From Cyanobacteria bacterium REEB446 (lineage in GTDB: Bacteria; Cyanobacteriota; Vampirovibrionia; LMEP-6097), in NCBI GenBank assembly GCA_018970325.1, contig JAGWWP010000009.1, forward strand, positions 1 through 55,714: a stretch of 55,714 nucleotides of DNA. The letters are read 5' to 3'. Of the stretch, positions 18,036 to 27,003 are shown in pieces. Every line of letters starts with the position of its first letter. Positions within the stretch are counted from its first letter, which is position 1. The position numbers were made by a program, and so were the translations under genes. Under the pieces are notes generated by a model. It ran no database searches. It was not told the DNA's origin and worked only from the letters and a program-made list of their open reading frames with translations.

Positions 18036-18461
18036 TTAGGGTTCAACTGTTAAGTAATTTTCAATCTGAGAAAACTTCTTAGCCCCAAGCCCCTTAACGC
18101 CCTTAATTTCATTAAGGCTTTCAAAGCTGCCATGAGTAAATCTGTATTCAATGATTTTTTTTGATAATTTGGGACCAATGCCAGGGAGATTATTGAGTTC
18201 TTGCTCGTTTGCGGAATTAATATTAACCCGAAGTGCATAAGATTTATCTGAGCTGATTTTCTTGATCAGATATTTATTTACTTCAACTTTTCTACTAAGG
18301 TAAATAGTTAAACTTAATACAAAAATAAAAGCAAAGATGGTCTTAGCAATTTTACTAGTATTAAAGCCATATTCAAAGAGTTGTCCATTGAAGAGATATT
18401 GAAAAAATTTATTATTCAATAATTCCTTATTAATGAATAAAGTTCTGACACGTTTCCACAT
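18036..18461 (-). CDS. comEA: ComEA-like helix-hairpin-helix DNA-binding membrane protein
   Basis: A 141-residue protein with one TM helix (about 38-55) and a C-terminal tandem helix-hairpin-helix domain (about 78-138). Its key stretches are VNINSANEQELNNLPGIG and FESLNEIKGVKGLGAKKF, the ComEA signature. ComEA binds incoming double-stranded DNA at the outer face of the membrane during natural transformation. Small membrane-anchored HhH proteins also occur without competence. The gene overlaps the end of the Gfo/Idh gene by 32 bp, so it is probably translated from the same message. No comEC or pilus genes are seen nearby. Confidence 0.8.
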   Translation of the reverse strand: MWKRVRTLFINKELLNNKFFQYLFNGQLFEYGFNTSKIAKTIFAFIFVLSLTIYLSRKVEVNKYLIKKISSDKSYALRVNINSANEQELNNLPGIGPKLSKKIIEYRFTHGSFESLNEIKGVKGLGAKKFSQIENYLTVEP

Positions 18462-19362
18462 ATTTAACTACCTGATAACCATTAACGCTATCACTAGTGG
18501 GTTTCCTTTTATGTTCTATGCAATCAAGGAAATGTCTACATTCAAGCCTTAAGGGTTCATCATTAGAATAAACAGGCTTTTCAACAGTAAGGCTACCATC
18601 TTCTTGCCGGCTATATATTTCTAATTTATTCTCCTTAAAAGTATCATTCAGTACGGCTGTTTTCTTACTACCATTAACCGTTAAAAGAGCTTGTTTCTGA
18701 GGATCTAGCCAGCTGTTGTGTATATGTCCACCTATATTATTTGGAAATAAAATATCTATATGAGCCACATCTATAGAATCACCAGAGCTAGCCCATGTTC
18801 TTACATTTACTATCTTCTCTGGTTCAGTATTTAATATGTAACACATCATAGAAAAATCATGCGGAGCTAAATCCCACATAACATTACTGTGTTTTCTATG
18901 ATTAGCTGTAAAATTCCTACGATCAGAATTTACATACTGCACAGTACCTAAATCTCCTAAAGCGATGATCTGCTTAAGTTTATTTACAGCTGGATGATAT
19001 AAAAGAAGATGACCCACCATTAATGTAAGATTCTTATTTTCTGCGATAGCATGTAATTCCTTAGCCTCAGCAACATTCTGAGCAAGAGGCTTTTCAACAT
19101 AAACATTATGACCCGCTTCTAAAGACTGTTTTGCAATCTCATAATGCGTATGAGCTGGAGTCGCAATAACAATACCGTCAATCTCCTTATCGTCAATGAT
19201 CTCGTTCAAAGATGATGTCGTAAGTAAATTTGGATATCTTTCTCTGGCTTTAATTAAATTATCTTCTTCCAAATCGCAGACTATCTTTAGAACACCTAGT
19301 TCGTAAAAATTACGAACTAAATTTTTCCCCCAACTGCCAGTGCCTATTACCGCTATTTTCAT
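18430..19362 (-). CDS. Gfo/Idh/MocA family NAD(P)-dependent oxidoreductase
   Basis: A 310-residue dehydrogenase with an N-terminal Rossmann fold (MKIAVIGTGSWGKN) and the family's VEKPLAQN motif near residue 95, where the Lys is catalytic. A C-terminal alpha/beta sheet domain follows, with the conserved WDLAPHD segment. Such enzymes oxidise or reduce a hydroxyl/keto group on sugars or sugar nucleotides. Many close relatives act on UDP-sugars in surface polysaccharide pathways, but the substrate cannot be read here. It directly follows the lipoprotein gene (TAG-ATG) and overlaps comEA. The nearby LCP and GT2 genes make an envelope-sugar role plausible, by inference. Confidence 0.88.
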   Translation of the reverse strand: MKIAVIGTGSWGKNLVRNFYELGVLKIVCDLEEDNLIKARERYPNLLTTSSLNEIIDDKEIDGIVIATPAHTHYEIAKQSLEAGHNVYVEKPLAQNVAEAKELHAIAENKNLTLMVGHLLLYHPAVNKLKQIIALGDLGTVQYVNSDRRNFTANHRKHSNVMWDLAPHDFSMMCYILNTEPEKIVNVRTWASSGDSIDVAHIDILFPNNIGGHIHNSWLDPQKQALLTVNGSKKTAVLNDTFKENKLEIYSRQEDGSLTVEKPVYSNDEPLRLECRHFLDCIEHKRKPTSDSVNGYQVVKYVETCQNFIH

Positions 19363-20427
19363 CTATTGAATGGTCACCTTTATACTATTACTAGAAAATT
19401 CCTCATCTCTAATTATATAAACGTTATAGTCACCCTTAACCATCGCCGCATCCGTTCCTATGATCAATTTATTCTTCTTTTTACCTTTCTCTGGTTTATC
19501 AAGACTATTAACTACTAATTCTACTTTATTTTTACCGTCAAGACTCTCAGCATAAGCTTGCATAATAGTTTTATCAAAACCACTTTGTTCTGCTTCTAAA
19601 GTTAAACTCTCACCAGCTTTAACGGAAAGCTCACCACTTGCACTAATAATCGGTGATTTATGTTGATAAGTCTGTATATGATAATTTAGCATCTCCTCTG
19701 CCTTAGTGGGTTTCACACTTAAAGTGCCATACAGTTCTAAACCAGTGTCTTTCTGTTCTAAAATCCCCGTAAAATTAAAATTCTCATCAAGATTAGCATA
19801 AATATTATTATCCTTACTAAAAGCAATACTCCAAATAGTATTTCCATCCGAATTCTTATTTATAGAATCACTCTCCCAATTAAATTTATAGCTCCTAGTA
19901 TTTATCCTTAAAATGCCAACTCCTTGTTTGTATGCGACATCCATAGGAAATAAATTAATTAGTATATCCACTTTAGGACCCTTATAAACTGACTTAACTC
20001 GCTTAGGTTTAATTGGTGCAGGAGTTGTTGCTACCGCTGGAGCCTCTCCCTCAGATTGGTTCGGGCTTGCTGGGGTAGTAGCATTATTACTAGGAGTCGT
20101 AGGTGTACTTGCAGGAGTGGCTGGGGCAGGAGAAGATTTATCTACAGGCTTAGCCTCTGATGCTTTATCTGGAGTAGCTGGAACTGCTGATGGAGTAGCA
20201 GTTGCTTCAGATGTATCTTTAACTGGTTCTTCTAAAGCAGCTTCCTTACTCTTAAGCTCGGCACCTTCCTCAATCGGTATACCGATGCCGATAAAAGTCC
20301 CAACTGGAATGGATTCCCTGAAATCTTTCTCATTAGAATCAAAGAAACCACAAGAAATAGACAAACAGCTAACTATAAATAGCAAAAAACTGATTAATAC
20401 ACGCTGATAAATACGACTTTCCTTCAC
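19363..20427 (-). CDS. Pro/Thr/Ala-rich lipoprotein of unknown function
   Basis: A 354-residue secreted protein. It starts with a Lys/Arg N-terminus, a hydrophobic core and a lipobox LSISC-G (Cys at about residue 26), so it is likely lipid-anchored. A low-complexity linker (about 65-145) rich in Ala, Pro, Thr and Ser follows. The folded C-terminal part (about 150-354) looks all-beta and ends in a domain reminiscent of Ig-like/IPT folds (SAGSVKAGESLTLEAEQSGF-like region). I recognise no named family. It precedes the Gfo/Idh gene with no gap and lies only 18 bp from the divergent LCP gene. Confidence 0.7.
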   Translation of the reverse strand: MKESRIYQRVLISFLLFIVSCLSISCGFFDSNEKDFRESIPVGTFIGIGIPIEEGAELKSKEAALEEPVKDTSEATATPSAVPATPDKASEAKPVDKSSPAPATPASTPTTPSNNATTPASPNQSEGEAPAVATTPAPIKPKRVKSVYKGPKVDILINLFPMDVAYKQGVGILRINTRSYKFNWESDSINKNSDGNTIWSIAFSKDNNIYANLDENFNFTGILEQKDTGLELYGTLSVKPTKAEEMLNYHIQTYQHKSPIISASGELSVKAGESLTLEAEQSGFDKTIMQAYAESLDGKNKVELVVNSLDKPEKGKKKNKLIIGTDAAMVKGDYNVYIIRDEEFSSNSIKVTIQ

Positions 20428-20445
20428 TAAGGTTTAATTATATAC

Positions 20446-21387
20446 TTGCTCTTAGTGGATATCCATACCAAAAATAAATCCATTTATGTTTCAGCGCTGA
20501 TTTTGTTTTGCGTCCTTTTAACTCTTTTTATATTTTATAACAATGCATATGGCTTCCATCAACCATATCCCTCTCTTTTTAATTCCAAGGAAACTAAAAA
20601 CAATCTTGAAAATTCTCAAAAAATCATTACAGCGAAAGCCGAAAACACAACTAATATATTGCTACTTGGTGTAGATGAAAATAAATCGAAGAACTCTTCA
20701 GCTTGGCAAGGGCGAACAGATTTTATGATGATACTTTCTGTAAATCCTGCATCAGAAAAATTAATAACTTTAAGCATTCCAAGAGATACGCAACTAGATA
20801 AAGAAATTTTTGGTTTCTCTAGAATCAATTCTGCAAATAGTATTGGTGGTATCAATGCAACAAAAAGCACAGTGGAAAAGTTGTTAGGAATAAAAATCGA
20901 CAATTACCTTTTAGTTAATATAGAGGGCTTTAAAAAAATTATGAATCTCTTTGGTGACATGAAAATCTATGTTCCCAAAAACATGAAATACGAGGATCAT
21001 AAAGCCGGTCTGAGTATAGACTTCAAGCCGGGCTTAGAAAAAATGAATTCCGAAAAGATGATGGAATTCTTACGTTATCGCGACAGCGAGGATGGTGATA
21101 TAGGTAGAATTAAAAGACAATTAATATTCTTCAGAGCTTTTATTCATAATCTTAAATTTAACCAGATCTTGGTAAGATTACCTTACCTGCTAGATCAATC
21201 TAATAATTTCTTCTTAACTGATTTGAAAGAAGAAGAGACTGTGCAGCTCACCAAATCTTTTGTTAAAATTGCAGACAAGAATTTCGAAAGTTTCATACTA
21301 CCTGGAGACTTCGCCAAAGACGGATATTGGAAAATTGATTACCCCGATATGAACAGACTGTTAGAATATATCAAACAAACCAGTTAG
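20446..21387 (+). CDS. LytR-CpsA-Psr (LCP) family glycopolymer transferase
   Basis: LCP proteins are membrane-anchored enzymes that transfer lipid-linked glycopolymers to peptidoglycan or related acceptors. One N-terminal TM helix (about 14-34) is followed by the LCP domain. It begins NILLLGVDE, includes RTDFMMI and SIPRDTQ, and ends with RYRDSEDGDIGRIKRQ. The Arg and Asp residues of these blocks bind the pyrophosphate and Mg ion in known structures. Length (313 aa) is normal. The only in-frame starts are TTG at 20446, with AAGG 13 bases upstream, or GTG at 20455; the exact start is uncertain. A GT2 gene follows after 4 bp, so the pair probably works on one surface polymer. Confidence 0.88.
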   Translation: MLLVDIHTKNKSIYVSALILFCVLLTLFIFYNNAYGFHQPYPSLFNSKETKNNLENSQKIITAKAENTTNILLLGVDENKSKNSSAWQGRTDFMMILSVNPASEKLITLSIPRDTQLDKEIFGFSRINSANSIGGINATKSTVEKLLGIKIDNYLLVNIEGFKKIMNLFGDMKIYVPKNMKYEDHKAGLSIDFKPGLEKMNSEKMMEFLRYRDSEDGDIGRIKRQLIFFRAFIHNLKFNQILVRLPYLLDQSNNFFLTDLKEEETVQLTKSFVKIADKNFESFILPGDFAKDGYWKIDYPDMNRLLEYIKQTS

Positions 21388-21391
21388 ATTC

Positions 21392-22744
21392 ATGGCACTT
21401 AGACAATTAAAAATTTTCACTTGGTGGAAGGGTAATAACAGAGAAAGGTTCCTACTTTTTGGAATCATCGCTGCTATCTGGTTACTCATCACAGCCTTAG
21501 AAGAGTTTGTACCACAAAAATTTCTAGACCTACTCCCCTGCAATGTCTCACTAGCACTGCTTGCATTATTACTTTTATGCATGCTCTTTCATTCTATTTT
21601 TCTTTTTATAGCTCAATATCATAGACGTAAAAAACCCAGAGAACTAGATATTCAGTACTTTCCATCAATAGATATTTTCATTTCAGCTCATAATGAGAAG
21701 AATGTTATTAAAGAGACATTAGAATTTATGATGGACTTAAATTATGACGATTACAAAGTCTATGCCATTAATGATCGCAGCAATGACTCTACCCTTGATT
21801 TAATGCGTTCTGTTGCGGCAAAATATCCAGAGAAATTAATCATCTTAGATAGACATGCTGATGCAGTACCAGGGAAGGCAGCAGCCTTAAATGATGCTCT
21901 GAAAATATCTAATTCTGCTGTGATCTGTGTCTTTGATGCTGATGCCAGAGTCGAGAAGGATTTCTTACGAAACATAGTCCCTTACTTAAATGATCCACTA
22001 GTAGGTGCGGTACAATCCCAAAAAGTCATATCCAACCCTGAAAAAAATTTCCTTGTGAAATGTCAATTTCATGAATATGCTATGGATACCTACTTACAGA
22101 TGGGACGCGATAGTATCCGTGGCTCAGTAGAATTAAGAGGCAACGGTCAACTTATTAAAAGAGAAACTTTAGAGCATGTGGGTGGGTGGAACGAAGATAC
22201 TTTAACCGATGATTTAGATCTCTCTACCTGCTTACATGTCAATGGCTGGGATATACGCTTTAGCCCTGAAAATAAAGTCTATGAAGAAGGTGTACCAACT
22301 ATGACTGGTCTCATAAAACAAAGACGTAGATGGGCAGAGGGTAGTATGCGAAGATATCTAAATTATTTCTTACAGCTACTAAAACCTGGTAATCTCACAC
22401 TGAACCAAATATTCGATACTTTCGTATTCCTCTGCCAGTTTAGTATTCCTCTGTGGATAAGCTTAGATATCATCTATGAATTTATTCGATACTTTTCTCA
22501 TAGGGAAACTTATATTAGCTTCCTGATGCTACTTAGCATTTCTCTAGGTCTAATTATGTTCATGAATCAATTTCATGGACTAAGAATCTATAAACAATAC
22601 TCTGTAGTTAAATCTATACTTTACTCCCTGATTACAAATTTTTACTTCTTTGGCATCTGGGTTACTATTATTATTATTACTTACAGAAAAATTTTATTTA
22701 GCCGCACAGTCGGCACTTGGGTAAGAACTGAGCACGGTACTTGA
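21392..22744 (+). CDS. Processive family 2 membrane glycosyltransferase
   Basis: A 450-residue GT2 enzyme of the BcsA/hyaluronan-synthase type. Two TM helices lie at the N-terminus (about 24-72). The catalytic domain has ISAHNEKNV, NDRSNDST, the DxD-type FDADA, the TDDLDLS block that marks the general base, and QRRRW, the processive Q-x2-R-W motif. Three or more TM helices follow (about 340-435). It probably elongates a polysaccharide from a nucleotide sugar while feeding it through the inner membrane. The sugar is not determinable. It lies 4 bp after the LCP gene, consistent with synthesis and attachment of one polymer. Its last 51 bp overlap the opposite-strand LysR gene. Confidence 0.9.
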   Translation: MALRQLKIFTWWKGNNRERFLLFGIIAAIWLLITALEEFVPQKFLDLLPCNVSLALLALLLLCMLFHSIFLFIAQYHRRKKPRELDIQYFPSIDIFISAHNEKNVIKETLEFMMDLNYDDYKVYAINDRSNDSTLDLMRSVAAKYPEKLIILDRHADAVPGKAAALNDALKISNSAVICVFDADARVEKDFLRNIVPYLNDPLVGAVQSQKVISNPEKNFLVKCQFHEYAMDTYLQMGRDSIRGSVELRGNGQLIKRETLEHVGGWNEDTLTDDLDLSTCLHVNGWDIRFSPENKVYEEGVPTMTGLIKQRRRWAEGSMRRYLNYFLQLLKPGNLTLNQIFDTFVFLCQFSIPLWISLDIIYEFIRYFSHRETYISFLMLLSISLGLIMFMNQFHGLRIYKQYSVVKSILYSLITNFYFFGIWVTIIIITYRKILFSRTVGTWVRTEHGT

Positions 22745-23602
22745 AGCCAGTAGAGCCTTTCTCAGGTAAGAAAAGGCAAGACCACTAGCTTTCACCTTAG
22801 GATAAACTAAATAAAGATTTTCCTGCATAACGTCTAGATATTTAATTTTTTTGAGCTCGCCAGTCTTAAGTTCATTCCTGATGGCATATTCTGGTAAGAA
22901 TCCCCAGCCCAGACCCCTTAGTATCATCTGCTTTTTAGTCTGAAAATCCCTCACATTCCAGATATTAGTCATTTTATAGTGATTATTCTTTTCAGAAGTG
23001 TAATCATGCCCTGAATCAAGAATAATCTGATTGTAACTTTCAATATCTTCAAGCCTTGCTTTTCGCTTAATCAGTGGATGAGAGTCCTGCACTACTGGAA
23101 TAAATTCTATAGTCTGCCAAGCCTCAGTTTTAAACTGAATCTTATTAGAACCTTTATTCGAGATAATCAAATCAACTTCACCTGCATTAAGCTGAGCAAG
23201 AGGCACATCAGCACTCTCAAAACTAAAACTCAATCTAGTATTAGGGAATTCTTGATTGAAAATCTCTATAACTTTAATAATCTGTTCAGAGGGGGCTATT
23301 AAATCGACCATGAGACTTAATTTTGTTTCAATGCCACTGGCAACATTCTTGCTTATACTTTTTAAATCTTTAGATAGGCTAAGTATAAGAATAGCTTTCT
23401 GATAAACAATCTCTCCCTCTGGAGTAAGCCTAGGTCTATAAAAGTTTCTATCAAAAAGGCTCACACCAAGCTCATCTTCAAGACTCTTAACGGCATAACT
23501 AATAGATGACTGTGATTTAATTAACTTGTCGGCAGCTGACCGAAAAGTACCACACTCCACGATGGTTACAAACGATTCTAATTCTTCATGAGTAGTAGCC
23601 AT
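22694..23602 (-). CDS. LysR-type transcriptional regulator
   Basis: The N-terminal winged helix is clear: LESFVTIVECGTFRSAADKL, SQSSISYAVKSLEDELG, LFDRNFYRPRLTPEGE. A substrate-binding domain of usual size follows. I start it at the ATG at 23602 (MATTHEEL), because this places the helix at the normal distance. A longer frame from GTG at 23653 would add 17 Cys-rich residues that come from a repeat element. Its target is unknown; LysR proteins often control a divergent neighbour, here the region towards the dehydrogenase at 23798. The 3' end overlaps the GT2 gene by 51 bp. Confidence 0.88.
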   Translation of the reverse strand: MATTHEELESFVTIVECGTFRSAADKLIKSQSSISYAVKSLEDELGVSLFDRNFYRPRLTPEGEIVYQKAILILSLSKDLKSISKNVASGIETKLSLMVDLIAPSEQIIKVIEIFNQEFPNTRLSFSFESADVPLAQLNAGEVDLIISNKGSNKIQFKTEAWQTIEFIPVVQDSHPLIKRKARLEDIESYNQIILDSGHDYTSEKNNHYKMTNIWNVRDFQTKKQMILRGLGWGFLPEYAIRNELKTGELKKIKYLDVMQENLYLVYPKVKASGLAFSYLRKALLASSTVLSSYPSADCAAK

Positions 23603-23643
23603 ATTGAGACGCAAACAACAACACTGTTGAGGACAGAATCCTA

Positions 23644-23702
23644 CTATACGCACAATTTCATTTTCTGCGTTTTCGTAGTCTTTGAGTCTCTCTTAGAGAC
23701 TC
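23644..23702. repeat. Short dispersed repeat copy with adjacent hairpin, upstream of lysR
   Basis: Read on the minus strand, 23644-23670 begins ACGCAGAAAATGAAATT and belongs to the short repeat family seen at 35057, 38277 and twice inside nadD. The 20 bases before it (to 23682) match the nadD copy at 41415-41455 with two mismatches. Next to it, 23684-23702 forms a perfect hairpin: arms GAGTCTCT and AGAGACTC with a 3-base loop. The hairpin lies about 80 bp before the lysR start and could serve as an operator, or be part of the element. Confidence 0.55.
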
Positions 23703-23797
23703 GTTTATAATTGCTGTTGAGAATTGATCTTACTATCTTTGCAGCTTAAATTTTGTTAATTTTTCCTAAATGGATTTCTAGCAAATTTCTTAACTTT

Positions 23798-24835
23798 CTA
23801 CAATTCACTATATATAAGTGTTTTCAAAACACTTCCTTCTTCATGCAAGGCCAATGCTTTTGGCAAATCACTTAAACTAAATTTCTGACTAATAAGGTTT
23901 TTCATACATATTTTATCCTCAGATATCAATTCCAGAGCAGCTTTAATATATTCAGGACTATGATGAAAAACTCCTATAAGTTTTATTTCATCATAATGTA
24001 AACGAAAAGTATCTACCTGAATCAATGTACCTTGCACGCAACCTCCGAAATAGTTTATTAGACCACCTTTTCTCACTAAGCTTAAGCAGAGCTGCCAAGC
24101 CTCAGGCTTACCCACTGCCTCTATCACGACATCTGCACCATACGGAAGAAGATTCTTCAGCTTCGCTTTAATCTCTTCATCACATAAATTATTTATATCT
24201 ATAAGAAAATCAGCTCCGTTATCTTTAGCTAAATCTAATTTATGCTGCGACCTCGCTACAGCGTAGACTTCAGCTTTAGTAAAGAATTTAATTAATTTAA
24301 TAAAAGTCTGCCCAATGGGACCTAAGCCATAAACTATAACCTTGTCATCGTCTTTAATGTAAGACCTTTTAAATCCATGCAAGGCAACGGCAAGAGTCTG
24401 AGTTAGACTTAATTCTTCAAGTTTATCAAATCTAGAAACCTTATATAGATTATGTTTAACAATGTTTTTCGGAATTTTAATATATTCAGCAAAAGCACCA
24501 TTTAAAAATTCTAAATTCTCACAAAGGGAATATTCTGCTTTCTTACAAAAAAAACATTCATAGCAAGGCACAGTGTTAGCAGCTACTACATAATCACCCT
24601 GCTGAAAACCAGCTACAGAAGAACCTACTGATTCAATAATACCTATAAATTCATAGCCAAAAGAGGATGGGATATTTTTAATAATTTTAGGATGACCTCG
24701 CTGAAAGGTTTTTAAATCAGTACCACCCGTCGCAGCATATATGACTTTTACTAAAACCTCACCATCAAGTAAATCAGGAGTAGTCACATCCTCTAACCTA
24801 ATATCTCGCGGACCGTAGTAAAGATAACTTCTCAT
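23798..24835 (-). CDS. Medium-chain zinc-type dehydrogenase (MDR superfamily)
   Basis: A Rossmann-fold alcohol/polyol dehydrogenase-like protein of about 345 residues. The start at 24835 (MRSYLYYGPR) is chosen because GGAAAG precedes it by 7 bases; the longer frame from 24880 lacks this. The structural zinc ligands are intact (C-x2-C-x2-C-x7-C in CYECFFCKKAEYSLC), as is the NAD-binding VYGLGPIGQ. In contrast, the usual catalytic C-G-T/S-D reads GGTD and the usual GHE reads GYE, so two catalytic zinc ligands are replaced. It may have lost zinc-dependent chemistry or use another mechanism. It is divergent from the TPR gene 75 bp away. The substrate is unknown. Confidence 0.85.
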   Translation of the reverse strand: MRSYLYYGPRDIRLEDVTTPDLLDGEVLVKVIYAATGGTDLKTFQRGHPKIIKNIPSSFGYEFIGIIESVGSSVAGFQQGDYVVAANTVPCYECFFCKKAEYSLCENLEFLNGAFAEYIKIPKNIVKHNLYKVSRFDKLEELSLTQTLAVALHGFKRSYIKDDDKVIVYGLGPIGQTFIKLIKFFTKAEVYAVARSQHKLDLAKDNGADFLIDINNLCDEEIKAKLKNLLPYGADVVIEAVGKPEAWQLCLSLVRKGGLINYFGGCVQGTLIQVDTFRLHYDEIKLIGVFHHSPEYIKAALELISEDKICMKNLISQKFSLSDLPKALALHEEGSVLKTLIYSEL

Positions 24836-24909
24836 TGTGCAACTTTCCTTAAAATTATTCGTCTTTATAAACCTAGTCAAGAGATATAATTAATCTCAAG
24901 AAAGTTTAA

Positions 24910-27003
24910 ATGCAGTTTCTAATAATAGCCTTTATTATGTTTTTTGGACTCTCTAGCCATGCGGTCACGAGAGAAGAGAGATTTGATCTATATTACAGCC
25001 AAGCTGTAAAAGCAGAGAAGAGCGGGGATTTTGATACTGCGATTCGTAAATTTGCTCAAGCCTATGAATTTGATAAAACAGATAGTTCTCTACTAAGTAA
25101 ATTAGGTTTAATCTATTTAAATAAACCAACAAAATCTCAAGCCGAAGAGCAAGATAACGGCAGAAAAGCCGTTTCATATTTTAATAAAGCCCTAGAATTC
25201 TCTCCTAGTGATGCGATGATAAATCTTCTTCTCGCTCAGGCGTACACGAAGCTTAATGAAACGGAGAAGGCTTTCACTTATTTTAAAAGAGCATCGACGA
25301 TAGAACCCGATAACGTTCTTCTTACCTTTGATCTAGCCCTTTATCATTTTGAACAGAAAAATTTCAAAGAGGCAATAGAGTTATTTAATCGTATTATCAT
25401 GGCTTACCCAGATCATTTAAGAGCTAGAAGCTACTTAGCAGCTTCGCTTCAGTCGACCGATAATTATTTAGCAGCTATTGAGCAATATAACTATGTTCTT
25501 AAATATGAACAGAATGATTATGCCGTCCATAAGAATGTTGCAGACTCTTGGCTTGCCTTAAGCCAGTACGAGAATGCCCGTGAGAGTTATAAGAAAGCAG
25601 CCCAGATAGATGGAAATGTACCGAATATCTATGCTGATCTAGCTTTTATAGAATCTAAATTCGGTAATTATGATGAAGCTATTAAAAATTACCAAAACGC
25701 CATAAAGCTTAAGAATGAAGACGTCTGGCATAAAGCTTTGGCTAAAGTATTTTATTTAAATAATGAAAAGCAAAAAGCCATAGATGCATATTTATATGTC
25801 GAAGACTATAATATGGCAGCCTATATACAACAACAAGAGGGTAAATATGACGAAGCTATTATTAACTACAATAAAGCTCTAGAAAAGAATCCTGATGATT
25901 CTAAAACTTTATACAACATTGCAAGACTTTATTATGAAAAGAAAAACTACCTACTTGCGACCACTCATTTACAAAAATTATTACAAATAAAACCCAATGA
26001 TACGGAATCACTGTTTTTATTAGCTAGCTCTGAGCAACAATTAGAAAAATATGACGCTGCAATATCACACTACAAGGAAATACTTGGCATTCCCCAAAAA
26101 CTAGACCCTCAATTAAAAAACGATATTCATTATAATCTTGCGATTGCACAAAAACAAAAAGGTGATTTGAAATCATCAGAAGCCAATCTGGAAATAGTTC
26201 TTGCAGATAAAGAGAATTTAGCTAAATTCAAAAAAATAGATGATCTTTACAAAAATCTGCTCACAGTAAAACTAGATCAAGATAAAGTTAAAGAAGCTCA
26301 AGGGATAGTCGAAATCGCTCTAAAAGAAAAACCAACAGATTTGAATCTCAGGCAGACTTATGCTGACTTATTAATATCACAAGGCAAAACACAAGATGCG
26401 ATAGAGCAGCTTAGATTAGCCATAGCATTCGATAACACTCAAAAATCAAGACTAAAATTAGCTAAATTACTGAAAGATACCCAAAATCATTTTGATGCTC
26501 TAACTGAATATCAGACAGCTGTTACTAAAGAACCTCGTAATTTAGAGGCGATACTAGGTACGGCTAATACTTTTAAAGCTCTGTCTTTAGATAAAGAAGC
26601 TGAAAACTACTACGCTAGAGCCTTAGAGTATTACCCGACAGATTATTTAGCTAATTATAATTTCGGTCTTCTTTTACAATCACAGAAAAAACATAAAGAA
26701 GCTCTGACTTATTATGAAAAAGTTTTAGAGCTTAATCCTAAATTTCTTGAAAATTACTATGTATTAGGTCTCTGCTACTGGAACTTAAAGAAAAAAGATA
26801 AAGCGATGGAGCTCTGGAACGAGTTTTTAGCTCAATCTGAGGATGAAGAGACTAAAGAAAATATACAGAAGTTAATCCAGTCCCAAGCTGGCTTGCCTTC
26901 TAAGAGTATAGATTCTAAATTTGGTTTAGAGCGAGATGAGAAGTATAAAATTCAGATTATAGATCCTAACAGTGAAGTTCCTTATTATGATTTATTGGGA
27001 TAG
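24910..27003 (+). CDS. Secreted large TPR-repeat protein
   Basis: A 697-residue protein with a signal peptide-like N-terminus (about 1-19, FLIIAFIMFFGLSSHA) and then an almost continuous array of tetratricopeptide repeats to about residue 640. Examples are DTAIRKFAQAYEFD, AVSYFNKALEFSPSD and EALTYYEKVLELNPKF; I estimate 14 or more units. TPR arrays are protein-binding scaffolds. Export suggests a periplasmic or surface location, perhaps in envelope or polysaccharide assembly. A short C-terminal tail (about 650-697) is not repeat-like. Its stop overlaps by 12 bp the end of a degraded opposite-strand reading frame. No partner can be named. Confidence 0.85.
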   Translation: MQFLIIAFIMFFGLSSHAVTREERFDLYYSQAVKAEKSGDFDTAIRKFAQAYEFDKTDSSLLSKLGLIYLNKPTKSQAEEQDNGRKAVSYFNKALEFSPSDAMINLLLAQAYTKLNETEKAFTYFKRASTIEPDNVLLTFDLALYHFEQKNFKEAIELFNRIIMAYPDHLRARSYLAASLQSTDNYLAAIEQYNYVLKYEQNDYAVHKNVADSWLALSQYENARESYKKAAQIDGNVPNIYADLAFIESKFGNYDEAIKNYQNAIKLKNEDVWHKALAKVFYLNNEKQKAIDAYLYVEDYNMAAYIQQQEGKYDEAIINYNKALEKNPDDSKTLYNIARLYYEKKNYLLATTHLQKLLQIKPNDTESLFLLASSEQQLEKYDAAISHYKEILGIPQKLDPQLKNDIHYNLAIAQKQKGDLKSSEANLEIVLADKENLAKFKKIDDLYKNLLTVKLDQDKVKEAQGIVEIALKEKPTDLNLRQTYADLLISQGKTQDAIEQLRLAIAFDNTQKSRLKLAKLLKDTQNHFDALTEYQTAVTKEPRNLEAILGTANTFKALSLDKEAENYYARALEYYPTDYLANYNFGLLLQSQKKHKEALTYYEKVLELNPKFLENYYVLGLCYWNLKKKDKAMELWNEFLAQSEDEETKENIQKLIQSQAGLPSKSIDSKFGLERDEKYKIQIIDPNSEVPYYDLLG

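Noticed and set aside
23603-23653. Longer N-terminus for the LysR protein
   Set aside because: The added residues come from the repeat element region and the winged helix would start too late; the ATG at 23602 fits the family.
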